The notes under the pieces are model-generated. The model was not told the origin of the DNA. It worked only from the letters and a program-made list of their open reading frames with translations, and did not search any database. From Streptomyces sp. SAT1 (lineage in GTDB: Bacteria > Actinomycetota > Actinomycetes > Streptomycetales > Streptomycetaceae): DNA of 64,000 nt. Location of the stretch: contig NZ_CP015849.1 in assembly GCF_001654495.1 (NCBI RefSeq), forward strand, positions 2,308,501-2,372,500. The letters run 5' to 3'. Made by a program: the position numbers and the translations under genes. Of this stretch, positions 35,376 through 44,398 are shown in pieces; the first letter of the stretch is position 1, and every line of letters begins with the position of its first letter.

Positions 35376-37301
35376 CTACTTCTTGACCGTCAGCGGCAGC
35401 AGCTTCTTGCCCGTCGGGCCGATCTGGATGCTGGTGTCCATCGCCGGGCACACGCCGCAGTCGAAGCAGGGCGTCCAGCGGCAGTCCTCGACCTCGGTCT
35501 CGTCGAGGGCGTCCTGCCAGTCCTCCCAGAGCCAGTCCTTGTCGAGGCCGGAGTCGAGGTGGTCCCAGGGCAGGACCTCCTCGTAGGAGCGCTCGCGGGT
35601 GGTGTACCAGTCGACGTCGACGCCGTAGGGGGCCAGGGCCTTGGCGGCGCAGTTCATCCAGCGGTCGTAGGAGAAGTGCTCGCGCCAGCCGTCGAAGCGG
35701 CCGCCGTCCTCGTAGACCGCGCGGATCACCGCGCCGGTGCGGCGGTCGCCGCGGGAGAGCAGGCCCTCGATGATGCCGGGCTTGCCGTCGTGGTAGCGGA
35801 AGCCGATGGAGCGGCCGTACTTCTTGTCGCCGCGGATCTTGTCCCGGAGCTTCTGCAGGCGGGCGTCGGTCTCCTCGGCGCTCAGCTGCGGCGCCCACTG
35901 GAAGGGGGTGTGCGGCTTGGGCACGAACCCGCCGATGGAGACCGTGCAGCGGATGTCGCCCGAGCCGGAGACCTCGCGGCCCTTGGCGATGACGTGGGTC
36001 GCCATGTCGGCGATCTGGAGCACGTCCTCGTCGGTCTCGGTGGGCAGGCCGCACATGAAGTACAGCTTGACCTGGCGCCAGCCGTTGCCGTACGCGGTGG
36101 CGACCGTGCGGATCAGGTCGTCCTCGGAGACCATCTTGTTGATGACCTTGCGCATCCGCTCGGAGCCGCCCTCGGGGGCGAAGGTCAGACCGGAGCGGCG
36201 GCCGTTGCGCGTCAGCTCGTCGGCGAGGTCGACGTTGAAGGCGTCCACGCGGGTGGAGGGCAGGGACAGGCCGATCTTGTCGTCCGTGTAGCGGTCGGCC
36301 AGGCCCTTGGCGATGTCGCCGATCTCGCTGTGGTCCGCGGAGGACAGGGAGAGCAGGCCGACCTCCTCGAAGCCGGTCGCCTTCAGGCCCTTCTCGACCA
36401 TCTCGCCGATGCCGGTGATGGAGCGCTCGCGCACCGGGCGGGTGATCATGCCGGCCTGGCAGAACCGGCAGCCGCGGGTGCAGCCGCGGAAGATCTCCAC
36501 CGACATGCGCTCGTGCACCGTCTCGGCGAGCGGGACCAGCGGCTGCTTGGGGTAGGGCCACTCGTCCAGGTCCATCACGGTGTGCTTGGACACCCGCCAG
36601 GGCACACCGGAGCGGTTGGGCACGACACGGGCGATCCGGCCGTCGGGGAGGTACTCGACGTCATAGAAGCCGGGGACGTAGACCCCGCCGGTCTTCGCCA
36701 GGCGCAGCAGCACCTCCTCCCGGCCCCCGGGGCGCCCCTCGGCCTTCCAGGCGCGGACGATCTCGGTGATCTCCAGGACCGCCTGCTCGCCGTCGCCGAT
36801 GACCGCGCAGTCGATGAAGTCGGCGATCGGCTCGGGGTTGAAGGCCGCGTGGCCGCCGGCCACCACGATCGGGTCGTCGACCGTGCGGTCGCGGGCCTCC
36901 AGCGGGATGCCGGCCAGGTCGAGGGCGGTGAGCATGTTGGTGTAGCCCAGCTCCGTGGAGAAGGACAGGCCGAACACGTCGAACGCCTTCACCGGGCGGT
37001 GGCTGTCCACGGTGAACTGCGGGACGCCGTGCTCCCGCATCAGCGCCTCCAGGTCCGGCCACACGCTGTAGGTGCGCTCGGCGAGGACGCCCGGCCGCTC
37101 GTTCAGCACCTCGTAGAGGATCATGACGCCCTGGTTGGGCAGGCCGACCTCGTACGCGTCCGGGTACATGAGCGCCCAGCGGACGTCGCACTCGTCCCAG
37201 CTCTTGACGGTGGAGTTGAGCTCGCCGCCCACGTACTGGATCGGCTTCTGCACATGCGGGAGCAAGGCTTCGAGCTGCGGGAAAACCGACTCGACGGTCA
37301 T
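35376..37301 (-). CDS. TIGR03960 B12-binding-type radical SAM protein
   Basis: A 641-residue protein. The N-terminal part resembles a cobalamin-binding fold ('WALMYPDAYEVGLPNQGVMI', 'DPIVVAGGHAAFNPEP'). The radical SAM core carries the [4Fe-4S] motif 'RGCTRGCRFCQAG' (CxxxCxxC) near residue 255, and 'FAPEGGSERMRKVINK' is typical of the family. The C-terminus has another cysteine cluster ('CFDCGVCPAMD') that may bind a second cluster. It is the known partner of the DUF2344 family. The ATG at 37301 opens MTVESVFPQLE. The reaction is not established. Confidence 0.9.
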   Translation of the reverse strand: MTVESVFPQLEALLPHVQKPIQYVGGELNSTVKSWDECDVRWALMYPDAYEVGLPNQGVMILYEVLNERPGVLAERTYSVWPDLEALMREHGVPQFTVDSHRPVKAFDVFGLSFSTELGYTNMLTALDLAGIPLEARDRTVDDPIVVAGGHAAFNPEPIADFIDCAVIGDGEQAVLEITEIVRAWKAEGRPGGREEVLLRLAKTGGVYVPGFYDVEYLPDGRIARVVPNRSGVPWRVSKHTVMDLDEWPYPKQPLVPLAETVHERMSVEIFRGCTRGCRFCQAGMITRPVRERSITGIGEMVEKGLKATGFEEVGLLSLSSADHSEIGDIAKGLADRYTDDKIGLSLPSTRVDAFNVDLADELTRNGRRSGLTFAPEGGSERMRKVINKMVSEDDLIRTVATAYGNGWRQVKLYFMCGLPTETDEDVLQIADMATHVIAKGREVSGSGDIRCTVSIGGFVPKPHTPFQWAPQLSAEETDARLQKLRDKIRGDKKYGRSIGFRYHDGKPGIIEGLLSRGDRRTGAVIRAVYEDGGRFDGWREHFSYDRWMNCAAKALAPYGVDVDWYTTRERSYEEVLPWDHLDSGLDKDWLWEDWQDALDETEVEDCRWTPCFDCGVCPAMDTSIQIGPTGKKLLPLTVKK

Positions 37302-37341
37302 CGCGGGAACTTTCGTCAGCTGACAGGGGTGACCATCTAGC

Positions 37342-38898
37342 CTAACCCGGTCGGCGGCCTGTCCCGAACGGCCGCAGCCGCGCCCGCAGCCGGGGCAGCT
37401 CCGCCTCCAGCACGGCCGCGCGGTGCTCCTCGCGCCCGTACAGCAGTCCGTAGGTGAAGGAGCTCTCCCGGGCCGCCTGCGCCTGCCCGGCCAGCTCGCG
37501 CAGGGCGCGGCGGGCCAGCACGCCGTCCTGGTGGTCGCCGAGCAGCGTCTGGAGGGCCTTGGCGTCCGCGCCCGGCGGCCCGGCCGCCGCGCCGAGGGCC
37601 CCGGCGGCGGTCTCGGCCGCGTACCGGGTGCGCTTGGCCTGCTTGCGGGCCTCGTGCAGGGCGAGGTCGCGGGCGGGTCCGGGCGGCAGGGCGAGCGCCC
37701 GGTCGAGGGCGGCGGCCAGCCGGGCGTGTTCCTCGCCGAGGGCCCGGCCCAGCACCTCGGCCGGGTCGCCGCCGGCCGCGGGCCGCAGCGGCGGCCGGGC
37801 GGTGAGGGCGTCCAGCGCGTCGAGCAGGGCCAGGTACCGGCCGCCGTCCAGGACGGCCAGCACCCGGCTGCGGGCACCCGCGCGACGGCTCGCGGACCAC
37901 AGCCGCAGCCGGGTGCGGACCGGCCCGGTCACCAGGGTCTCGGGCAGCGCGCCGAGGGCGGCGGTGAGGCGTTCGGCGAGGACCTCGTGGTCGCGGTCGA
38001 GGCCGAGTTCCCCGGCGAGCCACTTCAGTTCGGCGGCGAGCGGGGCGGTGGCGGCGCGGTCCAGGACCCGGCCGTGGGTGCGCAGGGCGCTGCGCAGCCG
38101 GCGGGTGGCGACGCGCATGCGGTGCACGGAGTCGGGCAGATCGCGGCGGACCGCCGGGTCGAGGGCGACGACGACGTCCCGCTGGGCGCGCAGCCGGGCG
38201 AGGACGTGGTCGCCCGCGGTGACCGGCCAGGCGGGCGGTCCGGGCAGCGGGCGGTGGCCGGGCGGGGCCGTCTCCGCCAGGGCGCGGGCGGCCTTGGAGG
38301 GGGCGTCCGAGCGCCGTACGCCCGCCGCGCGCAGCCGGTCGTCCAGCAGGTCGAGGAGGGCGGGGTCGCCGTCCTCGGCGAGTTCCACCTCGATCTCGGT
38401 CCAGCGGGCCGTGGCGGAGCGGTCGTCGTGGCCGCCGCGGGTGTGCGCGGTGCCGGTCGTGCCGGTCAGCCGGTCGGCCCGTACGGTGTCCACGCTCAGC
38501 TCGGCGAGCAGCGTGCCGCGGGCGTCGAGCAGGTGGTGGACGGCGCGGGTGGAGCGCAGCCGGAGCACGGGGCGCAGCGCGGCGCTGCGGACCCGGGAGC
38601 GGAGCAGGGCGGCGAGGGCGGGCGGCACCTCGTCGGAGAGCGGGGCCTGGATCTCGTCGCGTACGTCGGGGGCGACCGGGATCTTCAGGTGCCAGCCCGC
38701 GTCGGTGCCGCCGGTGCGGCGGCGCAGCGTGAGTCCGGCGGCGGCCAGGCGTTCGTCGGCGGTGTCGTAGTGGACGGCGTCGAGGGCGGCGGTGCCCCGG
38801 TCGGCGACGGCGGCGACCGGACCGACGCCGGTGAGGTCCGGCAGTCGGCCCGTACCGGACTCGTACTTCCGCTCGATCTCGCGCCGGACGGCCGCCAT
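37342..38898 (-). CDS. CYTH and CHAD domain protein
   Basis: A 518-residue protein. Residues 1-205 form a CYTH (triphosphate tunnel metalloenzyme) domain starting with the signature 'EIERKYE'. Residues about 225-510 form a CHAD domain with conserved His/Arg helices ('SVHRMRVATRRLRS', 'ALHEARKQAKRTRYAAET'). CYTH enzymes hydrolyse or bind triphosphates, and CHAD helices bind polyphosphate, so a link to inorganic polyphosphate is likely. ATG 38898 lacks a good ribosome site but matches the domain start. It is transcribed in the same direction as rodA, but the rodA terminator separates them. Confidence 0.92.
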   Translation of the reverse strand: MAAVRREIERKYESGTGRLPDLTGVGPVAAVADRGTAALDAVHYDTADERLAAAGLTLRRRTGGTDAGWHLKIPVAPDVRDEIQAPLSDEVPPALAALLRSRVRSAALRPVLRLRSTRAVHHLLDARGTLLAELSVDTVRADRLTGTTGTAHTRGGHDDRSATARWTEIEVELAEDGDPALLDLLDDRLRAAGVRRSDAPSKAARALAETAPPGHRPLPGPPAWPVTAGDHVLARLRAQRDVVVALDPAVRRDLPDSVHRMRVATRRLRSALRTHGRVLDRAATAPLAAELKWLAGELGLDRDHEVLAERLTAALGALPETLVTGPVRTRLRLWSASRRAGARSRVLAVLDGGRYLALLDALDALTARPPLRPAAGGDPAEVLGRALGEEHARLAAALDRALALPPGPARDLALHEARKQAKRTRYAAETAAGALGAAAGPPGADAKALQTLLGDHQDGVLARRALRELAGQAQAARESSFTYGLLYGREEHRAAVLEAELPRLRARLRPFGTGRRPG

Positions 38899-38930
38899 GC
38901 ACCGAATGTAGTGGTCCCCGCCGCCGGGGG

Positions 38931-38965
38931 CGCCTCCTGCGCACGGATCCGGTGCGCAGGAGGCG
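38931..38965 (-). terminator. Terminator of the mre-rodA operon
   Basis: A perfect 14-bp stem CGCCTCCTGCGCAC and complement with a 7-base loop, immediately after the rodA stop (38970). Confidence 0.88.
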
Positions 38966-38969
38966 TGTG

Positions 38970-40169
38970 CTACGCCGACATGGGCCGCTGCACTCTGATC
39001 GACTGGAGCAGTCCGACCGCCGCCCAGACCGCGAACATGGACGAGCCTCCGTAGGAGACGAACGGCAGGGGCAGGCCGGTGACCGGCATGATGCCCAGGG
39101 TCATGCCGATGTTCTCGAACGCCTGGAAGGCGAACCAGGCGACGATCCCGGCGGCGACGACGGTGCCGTACAGCTCGGTGGTCTCGCGGGCGATGCGGCA
39201 GGCGCGCCACAGGACGACCCCGAGCAGCACGATGATCAGCCCGGCGCCCGCGAAGCCCAGCTCCTCCCCCGCGACGGTGAAGACGAAGTCGGTCTGCTGC
39301 TCGGGCACGAACTGGCCGGTGGTCTGGGAGCCGTGGAAGAGGCCCGAGCCGGTCAGTCCGCCGGAGCCGATGGCGATACGGGCCTGGTTGGTGTTGTAGC
39401 CGACGCCGGCCGGGTCGAGGCTGGGGTTGGCGAAGGCCGCGAACCGGTTGATCTGGTACTCGTCGAGGATGTGCAGCTGCCAGACCGCGACGGCGCCGAG
39501 CGTGCCGGTGGCCACGAGGCCCAGGGTCCAGCGGTTGGAGGCGCCGGAGGCGAGCAGCGCCCCCAGGATGATCACCACCATGACCATGACCGAGCCGAGG
39601 TCCGGCATGAGCAGGACGATCAGGATGGGGACCGCGGCCAGGCCCAGGGCCTGGAGGACCGTGCGGTGGTCGGGGTGCTCCTTGTCGCCCGCGTCCACCC
39701 GGGCGGCGAGCATCATCGCCATGCCCAGGATGATCGTGATCTTCACGAACTCGGACGGCTGGATGGAGAAGCCGCCGCCGAGGACGATCCAGGAGTGCGC
39801 GCCGTTGACGGTGGAGCCGAGCGGGGTGAGCACCAGCAGGATGCCGAAGACCGAGGCGCCGTAGAGGATCGGCACGGCGGTGCGCAGGGTGCGGTGGCCG
39901 AGCCAGATGATGCCGAACATCAGGGCGAGCCCGATGCCGGTGTTCATCAGGTGCCGGATCAGGAAGTAGTACGGGTCGCCCTGGTTGATCTCGGTGCGGT
40001 TGCGGGTGGCCGAGAAGACCAGGAGGGAGCCGATCCCGGAGAGGGCGAGCGCCGACAGCAGTATCGGCCAGTCCAGGCGGCGGGTGACCGAGTCGCGGGC
40101 GAGCAGCCGGGTCCAGCCGGCCCGCTCGGGTCCGTACCCGGAGACGGAGAAGTTGTTCGCGCCGGTCAT
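38970..40169 (-). CDS. rodA: RodA-type peptidoglycan glycosyltransferase
   Basis: A 399-residue SEDS-family membrane protein with about ten transmembrane segments. The catalytic loop contains 'ARIAIGSGGLTGSG' and 'FVPEQQTDFVF' (the conserved Glu-Gln region). The last segments read 'TGLPLPFVSYGGSSM'. It polymerises lipid II together with its class B PBP. The start overlaps the PBP2 stop by 4 bases (ATGA). In Streptomyces this rodA/sfr gene belongs to the mre cluster and serves spore-wall synthesis. Confidence 0.95.
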   Translation of the reverse strand: MTGANNFSVSGYGPERAGWTRLLARDSVTRRLDWPILLSALALSGIGSLLVFSATRNRTEINQGDPYYFLIRHLMNTGIGLALMFGIIWLGHRTLRTAVPILYGASVFGILLVLTPLGSTVNGAHSWIVLGGGFSIQPSEFVKITIILGMAMMLAARVDAGDKEHPDHRTVLQALGLAAVPILIVLLMPDLGSVMVMVVIILGALLASGASNRWTLGLVATGTLGAVAVWQLHILDEYQINRFAAFANPSLDPAGVGYNTNQARIAIGSGGLTGSGLFHGSQTTGQFVPEQQTDFVFTVAGEELGFAGAGLIIVLLGVVLWRACRIARETTELYGTVVAAGIVAWFAFQAFENIGMTLGIMPVTGLPLPFVSYGGSSMFAVWAAVGLLQSIRVQRPMSA

Positions 40170-42448
40170 GCGGTCGTCCTCCGCCTTCCTCCGCGCTGCG
40201 GGCGCCTGCGCGGGCGCCTTCGGGTGTCGCGGTTGCCCGCCCCCGTGTTGTTGGTGGTCGCCGGGGTGTACTGGTCGCCGTCCGGGGCGGTGGTGGTGCC
40301 CTGCTGGGCGACCTCCTTGGCGACCTTCTCCTGGTCCTTGGCGGGGTCGCCCTTGATCTTCGGGGCGGGGATGGTGCCGTCGGCCTGGATCTTCGGCAGG
40401 CCCTTCATCGGGGTGGGCAGCAGGGCCTTCTTGTTGTCGATGGACCCGTCGGCCTGCACGCCGTACAGGGCGCTGTAGATGTTGCGCACGGCCTCGCCGG
40501 AGGCGCCGGAGCCGGTACCGGCCTGGGCGATGGTCATGATGACCGTGTAGTCCTTGCTGTAGGTGGCGAGCCAGGACGTGGTCTGCTTGCCGTAGACCTC
40601 GGCGGTACCGGTCTTGGCGTGCAGCGGGATCTTGTCCTGCGGCCAGCCGTTGAACTTCCAGGCGGCGGTACCGCGGGTGGCGACGCCGGCGAGCGCCTGG
40701 TCCATCATGTCGCGGGTGGCCTTGGTGATGGGCAGCCTGCCGTGGGACCTGGGCTTGATCTCGGTGACGTGCTTGCCGTCGGGGCTGACCACGGCCTTGC
40801 CGATGGTCGGGGTGTACATGGTGCCGCCGTTGGAGATGGCACCGTAGATGACGGCCTCCTGGATCGGCGTCAGCAGGGTGTCGCCCTGGCCGATGGAGTA
40901 GTTGATCGCGTCACCCTCGCGCATCTTGTTGCCTTCGAGGCAGTTCTCGTAGGCGATCTTCTCGACGTAGCTGCCGTTCTTCTTGCCGGACTTGCACCAG
41001 GCGTCCTTGTTGGCCTCCCAGTACTTCTGCTTCCACTGGCGGTCGGGGACGCGGCCGGTGACCTCGTTGGGCAGGTCGACGCCGGTCTCCTTGCCCAGAC
41101 CGAACTGGTGGGCGGCCTTGAAGAAGTAGTCCTTGGGCTGGCCCTTCTTCGGGTTGATGCCCCCGTCCTTCTTCCACTCGTTGTCCGCGAGGCCGTAGAA
41201 GACGGTGTCGCAGGAGACCTCCAGGGCCCGGCCCAGGGAGATGTTGCCGAAGTTCTCGCCCTCGAAGTTCTTGAAGACCTGGCCGCCGACCGAGTACGAG
41301 CTGGTGCAGGGGTAGTTGCCGTTGAAGTCGTAGCCGGCCTCGACCGCGGCGGCCGTGGAGACCACCTTGAAGGTCGAACCGGGCGCGGACTGACCCTGTA
41401 TGGCGCGGTTCAGCAGCGGGTAGTCGGAGTTCTTGCCGGTGAGCTCGGCGTAGTCCTTGGCGGAGATGCCGCCGACCCAGACGTTCGGGTCGTACGTCGG
41501 CGCGGACGCCATGGAGACGATCCGGCCGGTCTTGGCCTCCATCACGACGACGGCGCCGGAGTCGGCCTTGTAGTTGGTGCCGGTGATGCTGTCGTACTGC
41601 TGGCGGGCGGCCTTCATCGCCTTGTCCAGCTCGTACTCGGCGACCCGCTGGACCCGGGCGTCGATGCTGGTGACCAGGTTGGAGCCGGGCTGGGCGGCGT
41701 CCGACTTGGCCTTGCCGATGACCCGGCCGAGGTTGTCGACCTCGTAGCGGGTGACGCCGGCCTTGCCGCGCAGTTCCTTGTCGTACTGGCGCTCAAGACC
41801 GGAGCGGCCGACCATGTCGGAGCGCAGATAGGGCGAGGAGGTGTCCTTGGCCTGCTGGATCTCGTCGTCGGTGACCGGTGAGAGGTAGCCGAGGACCTGC
41901 GCGGTGTTGGACTTGCCGGGGCCCGCGTAGCGGCGCACGGCCTCGGGCTCGGCGGTGATGCCGGGGAAGTCCTCGGCGCGCTCGCGGATCTGGAGGGCCT
42001 GCTTGGGGGTGGCCTCGTCGGTGAGCGGGATGGGCTGGTAGGGCGAGCCGTTCCAGCAGGGCTGCGGCGTCTTGGCGTCGCACAGCCGGACCTTCTGCTG
42101 GATCTCCTGCGGGTCCATGCCGAGGACCCCGGCGAGCTTGGCGAGGACCGCCTTGCCGTCGTCCTTCTGCTTGAGCAGGTCGGTGCGGGAGGCGGAGACC
42201 ACGAGCCGGGTCTCGTTGTCGGCGAGCGGGACACCGCGCGCGTCCAGGATCGAGCCGCGCACGGCGGGCTGGACGACCTGCTGGACGTGGTTGCCCGACG
42301 CCTCCTTCTGGTACTGCGCGCCCTCGCGGATCTGGAGGTACCACAGCCGGCCGCCGAGGGTGCCGAGCAGGGAGAGGACGAGGATCTGGAGGACGATGAG
42401 CCGGGTCTGGACGCGTGGGGTCCGACCGGTCTCGGGAATGTTGGTCAC
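40166..42448 (-). CDS. mrdA: Penicillin-binding protein 2 (class B transpeptidase)
   Basis: A 760-residue class B PBP. It has one N-terminal membrane anchor ('LIVLQILVLSLLGTLGGRLWYL'-type, about residues 15-36), a PBP dimerisation domain and a transpeptidase domain. The catalytic serine is in 'SAPGSTFK' near residue 356, 'YSIGQGD' is the second motif and 'HAKTGTAEV' near 613 is the KTG motif. The C-terminal 50 residues are Pro/Arg/Gly-rich. Partner of RodA in the mre operon, following mreD after 53 bases. Confidence 0.95.
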   Translation of the reverse strand: MTNIPETGRTPRVQTRLIVLQILVLSLLGTLGGRLWYLQIREGAQYQKEASGNHVQQVVQPAVRGSILDARGVPLADNETRLVVSASRTDLLKQKDDGKAVLAKLAGVLGMDPQEIQQKVRLCDAKTPQPCWNGSPYQPIPLTDEATPKQALQIRERAEDFPGITAEPEAVRRYAGPGKSNTAQVLGYLSPVTDDEIQQAKDTSSPYLRSDMVGRSGLERQYDKELRGKAGVTRYEVDNLGRVIGKAKSDAAQPGSNLVTSIDARVQRVAEYELDKAMKAARQQYDSITGTNYKADSGAVVVMEAKTGRIVSMASAPTYDPNVWVGGISAKDYAELTGKNSDYPLLNRAIQGQSAPGSTFKVVSTAAAVEAGYDFNGNYPCTSSYSVGGQVFKNFEGENFGNISLGRALEVSCDTVFYGLADNEWKKDGGINPKKGQPKDYFFKAAHQFGLGKETGVDLPNEVTGRVPDRQWKQKYWEANKDAWCKSGKKNGSYVEKIAYENCLEGNKMREGDAINYSIGQGDTLLTPIQEAVIYGAISNGGTMYTPTIGKAVVSPDGKHVTEIKPRSHGRLPITKATRDMMDQALAGVATRGTAAWKFNGWPQDKIPLHAKTGTAEVYGKQTTSWLATYSKDYTVIMTIAQAGTGSGASGEAVRNIYSALYGVQADGSIDNKKALLPTPMKGLPKIQADGTIPAPKIKGDPAKDQEKVAKEVAQQGTTTAPDGDQYTPATTNNTGAGNRDTRRRPRRRPQRGGRRRTTA

Positions 42449-42501
42449 TGGTGCTGCCTCCCCCTCTCAGTGTCCGGACGAGTCGTGTGCGTGCGGGCCT
42501 G

Positions 42502-43179
42502 TCACAGGCGCTTGACCCCCTTGATGCGGCCGACCCGGGTGGAGCGGGAGCGGGCCTTGGTCTTCAGTGAGCCGAGCGCGCCGCGCTGGCCGCCGATGCG
42601 CAGTCCGGTGCCCGAGGAGAGCCAGCCGGAGGAGATGTCGGCCTTCTTGGCGGCGGAACCGGCCTCGGCGAGCGGGTCGTTCTCGGCGCGCCGGGCCAGC
42701 GCCATGATGCCGGGCACCACGAACGGGGCGAGCAGCAGATCGTAGACGGCCGCGCTGATCAGCAGTCCGGGCAGGCCGACGTGGCGGGCGGCGGTGTCGC
42801 CGACGAGGGCGCCGACACCGGCGTACAGCAGGGTGGAGCCGAGGGCGGCGGCGACCACCACGGCCATCGGGCCGGTGGCCGACTTGACCTGGCCGGTCTC
42901 GGGCTTGATGAGCCCGGCCAGATAGCCGATGACGCAGAGCACGAGGGCGTAGCGGCCGGCGGCGTGGTCGGCGGGCGGGGCGAGGTCGGCGAGGAGTCCG
43001 GCGCCGAAGCCGACCAGGCAGCCGCCGACGTGCCCGTAGACCATGGCCAGGCCGAGCACGGTGAGCAGCAGCAGGTCGGGCACGGCGCCGGGCAGGTGCA
43101 GCCGGGCCAGGACGCTCACCTGGATCACCAGGGCGACGACGACCAGCACGGTGGAGAGCAGGATCCGGTTGAGACGCAT
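42502..43179 (-). CDS. mreD: Rod shape-determining protein MreD
   Basis: A 225-residue protein with five or six membrane segments in the first 165 residues ('ILLSTVLVVVALVIQVSVLA' at the start) and a basic cytoplasmic tail ending 'STRVGRIKGVKRL'. It links MreC to the cytoplasmic cell-shape machinery. It follows mreC after 17 bases. The tail is longer than in rod-shaped model bacteria. Confidence 0.93.
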   Translation of the reverse strand: MRLNRILLSTVLVVVALVIQVSVLARLHLPGAVPDLLLLTVLGLAMVYGHVGGCLVGFGAGLLADLAPPADHAAGRYALVLCVIGYLAGLIKPETGQVKSATGPMAVVVAAALGSTLLYAGVGALVGDTAARHVGLPGLLISAAVYDLLLAPFVVPGIMALARRAENDPLAEAGSAAKKADISSGWLSSGTGLRIGGQRGALGSLKTKARSRSTRVGRIKGVKRL

Positions 43180-43196
43180 GGGGACTTTTCTCGCTC

Positions 43197-44234
43197 CTAC
43201 GGCTGCTGGTCGTCGGTGGACTGCGGGTCGGGCTCCCCGGTGCCCTGGGTGTCGCGCTCCCCGGTGCCCTGGGTGTCGGGCAGGCCCGCGCCGTTCCCGG
43301 AGCGGCCGGACGTGTCGTTCGCGCCGCCGGTCGGGGTGACCGTGACCGTCACGGTGGGCGTCGGGGCCGGCTTGGGCTTGGCCGGCAGGACCGTGTCGCG
43401 CGGGTCCTTCTTCGGGGCCTGGACGACGACACCGATGACGTCGAGCTTGGTGAAGCCGACGTACGGCGTGACGTAGACGGTGCGGGTCAGGTCGCCGCCG
43501 GAGGGGTCGACGCGGGAGACGACACCGACCGGGACACCGGGCACGAACGGCTTGTCGGCCTGGGAGCCGAAGGTGACCAGCCGGTCGCCCTTCTTCACCT
43601 CCGCCTTGCCGTTGAGGAGTTGCACGCGCATCGGCCGGTCGCCCTGGCCGGAGGCGAAGCCGAGTTCGTCGGTGCCCTCCATGCGGGTGCCGACGGTGAA
43701 GTCGGGGTCGTTGGCGAGCAGCACGGTCGACGTGCCGGGGCCGACGGTGGTGACGCGGCCGACCAGGCCGTCGCCGTTGAGGACGGTCATGTCGCGCCGG
43801 ATGCCGTCGTCGGCGCCCGCGTCGATGGTGATGGTCCAGGAGAAGCCCTGCGCGGCTCCTATGGCGATGACCTGGGCGCCCTTGATGCCGTACTGGCCCT
43901 GGCCGGCGAGCTTCAGCATCTTGTCGAGCTGGCTCAGACGGCTGCGGTTGCGGTCGTCGCTGCCGAGCTTGGCCTTGAGCGCCGCGTTCTCCTTCTCCAG
44001 TGCGGCGAGCCGGTCGTGGCGGCCGCCGGACTCGCGGACCGCGGAGACCGCGTCGCCGACCGGGTCCACCGCGCCCGACACGCCGTTCTCGATCGGGCCG
44101 AAAACGGTGGCGGCGCCGCGCCGGGCGCCGTCCACCGGGGAATTCTCCCCGCCGCGGATATCGACCGTGATCAGCGCGAACGCCACGGCGATCAGCAGCA
44201 CCAGGAGCAGCCGGCTCTCTTTCGTGTCCCTCAC
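43197..44234 (-). CDS. mreC: Rod shape-determining protein MreC
   Basis: A 345-residue bitopic protein. A membrane anchor ('LLLVLLIAVAFALITVDI') is followed by a short coiled coil ('LAALEKENAALKAKL') and the beta-barrel MreC domain ('VIAIGAAQGFSWTITIDAGA'). The C-terminus is Thr/Pro/Gly-rich with a 24-bp DNA repeat coding for 'DTQGTGE(R/P)'. The GTG at 44234 gives the familiar '(M)RDTKESRLLLVLL' start; an upstream start would add 23 residues. It organises the RodA/PBP2 complex outside the membrane. Confidence 0.92.
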   Translation of the reverse strand: MRDTKESRLLLVLLIAVAFALITVDIRGGENSPVDGARRGAATVFGPIENGVSGAVDPVGDAVSAVRESGGRHDRLAALEKENAALKAKLGSDDRNRSRLSQLDKMLKLAGQGQYGIKGAQVIAIGAAQGFSWTITIDAGADDGIRRDMTVLNGDGLVGRVTTVGPGTSTVLLANDPDFTVGTRMEGTDELGFASGQGDRPMRVQLLNGKAEVKKGDRLVTFGSQADKPFVPGVPVGVVSRVDPSGGDLTRTVYVTPYVGFTKLDVIGVVVQAPKKDPRDTVLPAKPKPAPTPTVTVTVTPTGGANDTSGRSGNGAGLPDTQGTGERDTQGTGEPDPQSTDDQQP

Positions 44235-44349
44235 GTGCGGCGGCCGTGCCCTTCCTCGTAGGAATTCGGGTGGCCCCCGGTGAGCGCCGGTGGGGAAGCG
44301 CACACCCTCGGGGGCCGTTTGTGGGAGCTTATGCCTCTATATCAACGAT

Positions 44350-44383
44350 CCGCCGTACGAGAGGAGATCATCTCGTACGGCGG
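44350..44383 (-). terminator. Hairpin between mreB and mreC
   Basis: A perfect 13-bp stem CCGCCGTACGAGA and complement with an 8-base loop, 16 bases beyond the mreB stop. Likely a partial or full terminator that lets mreB be expressed more than mreCD-pbp2-rodA. Confidence 0.85.
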
Positions 44384-44398
44384 AATCGAAACGTCGTG

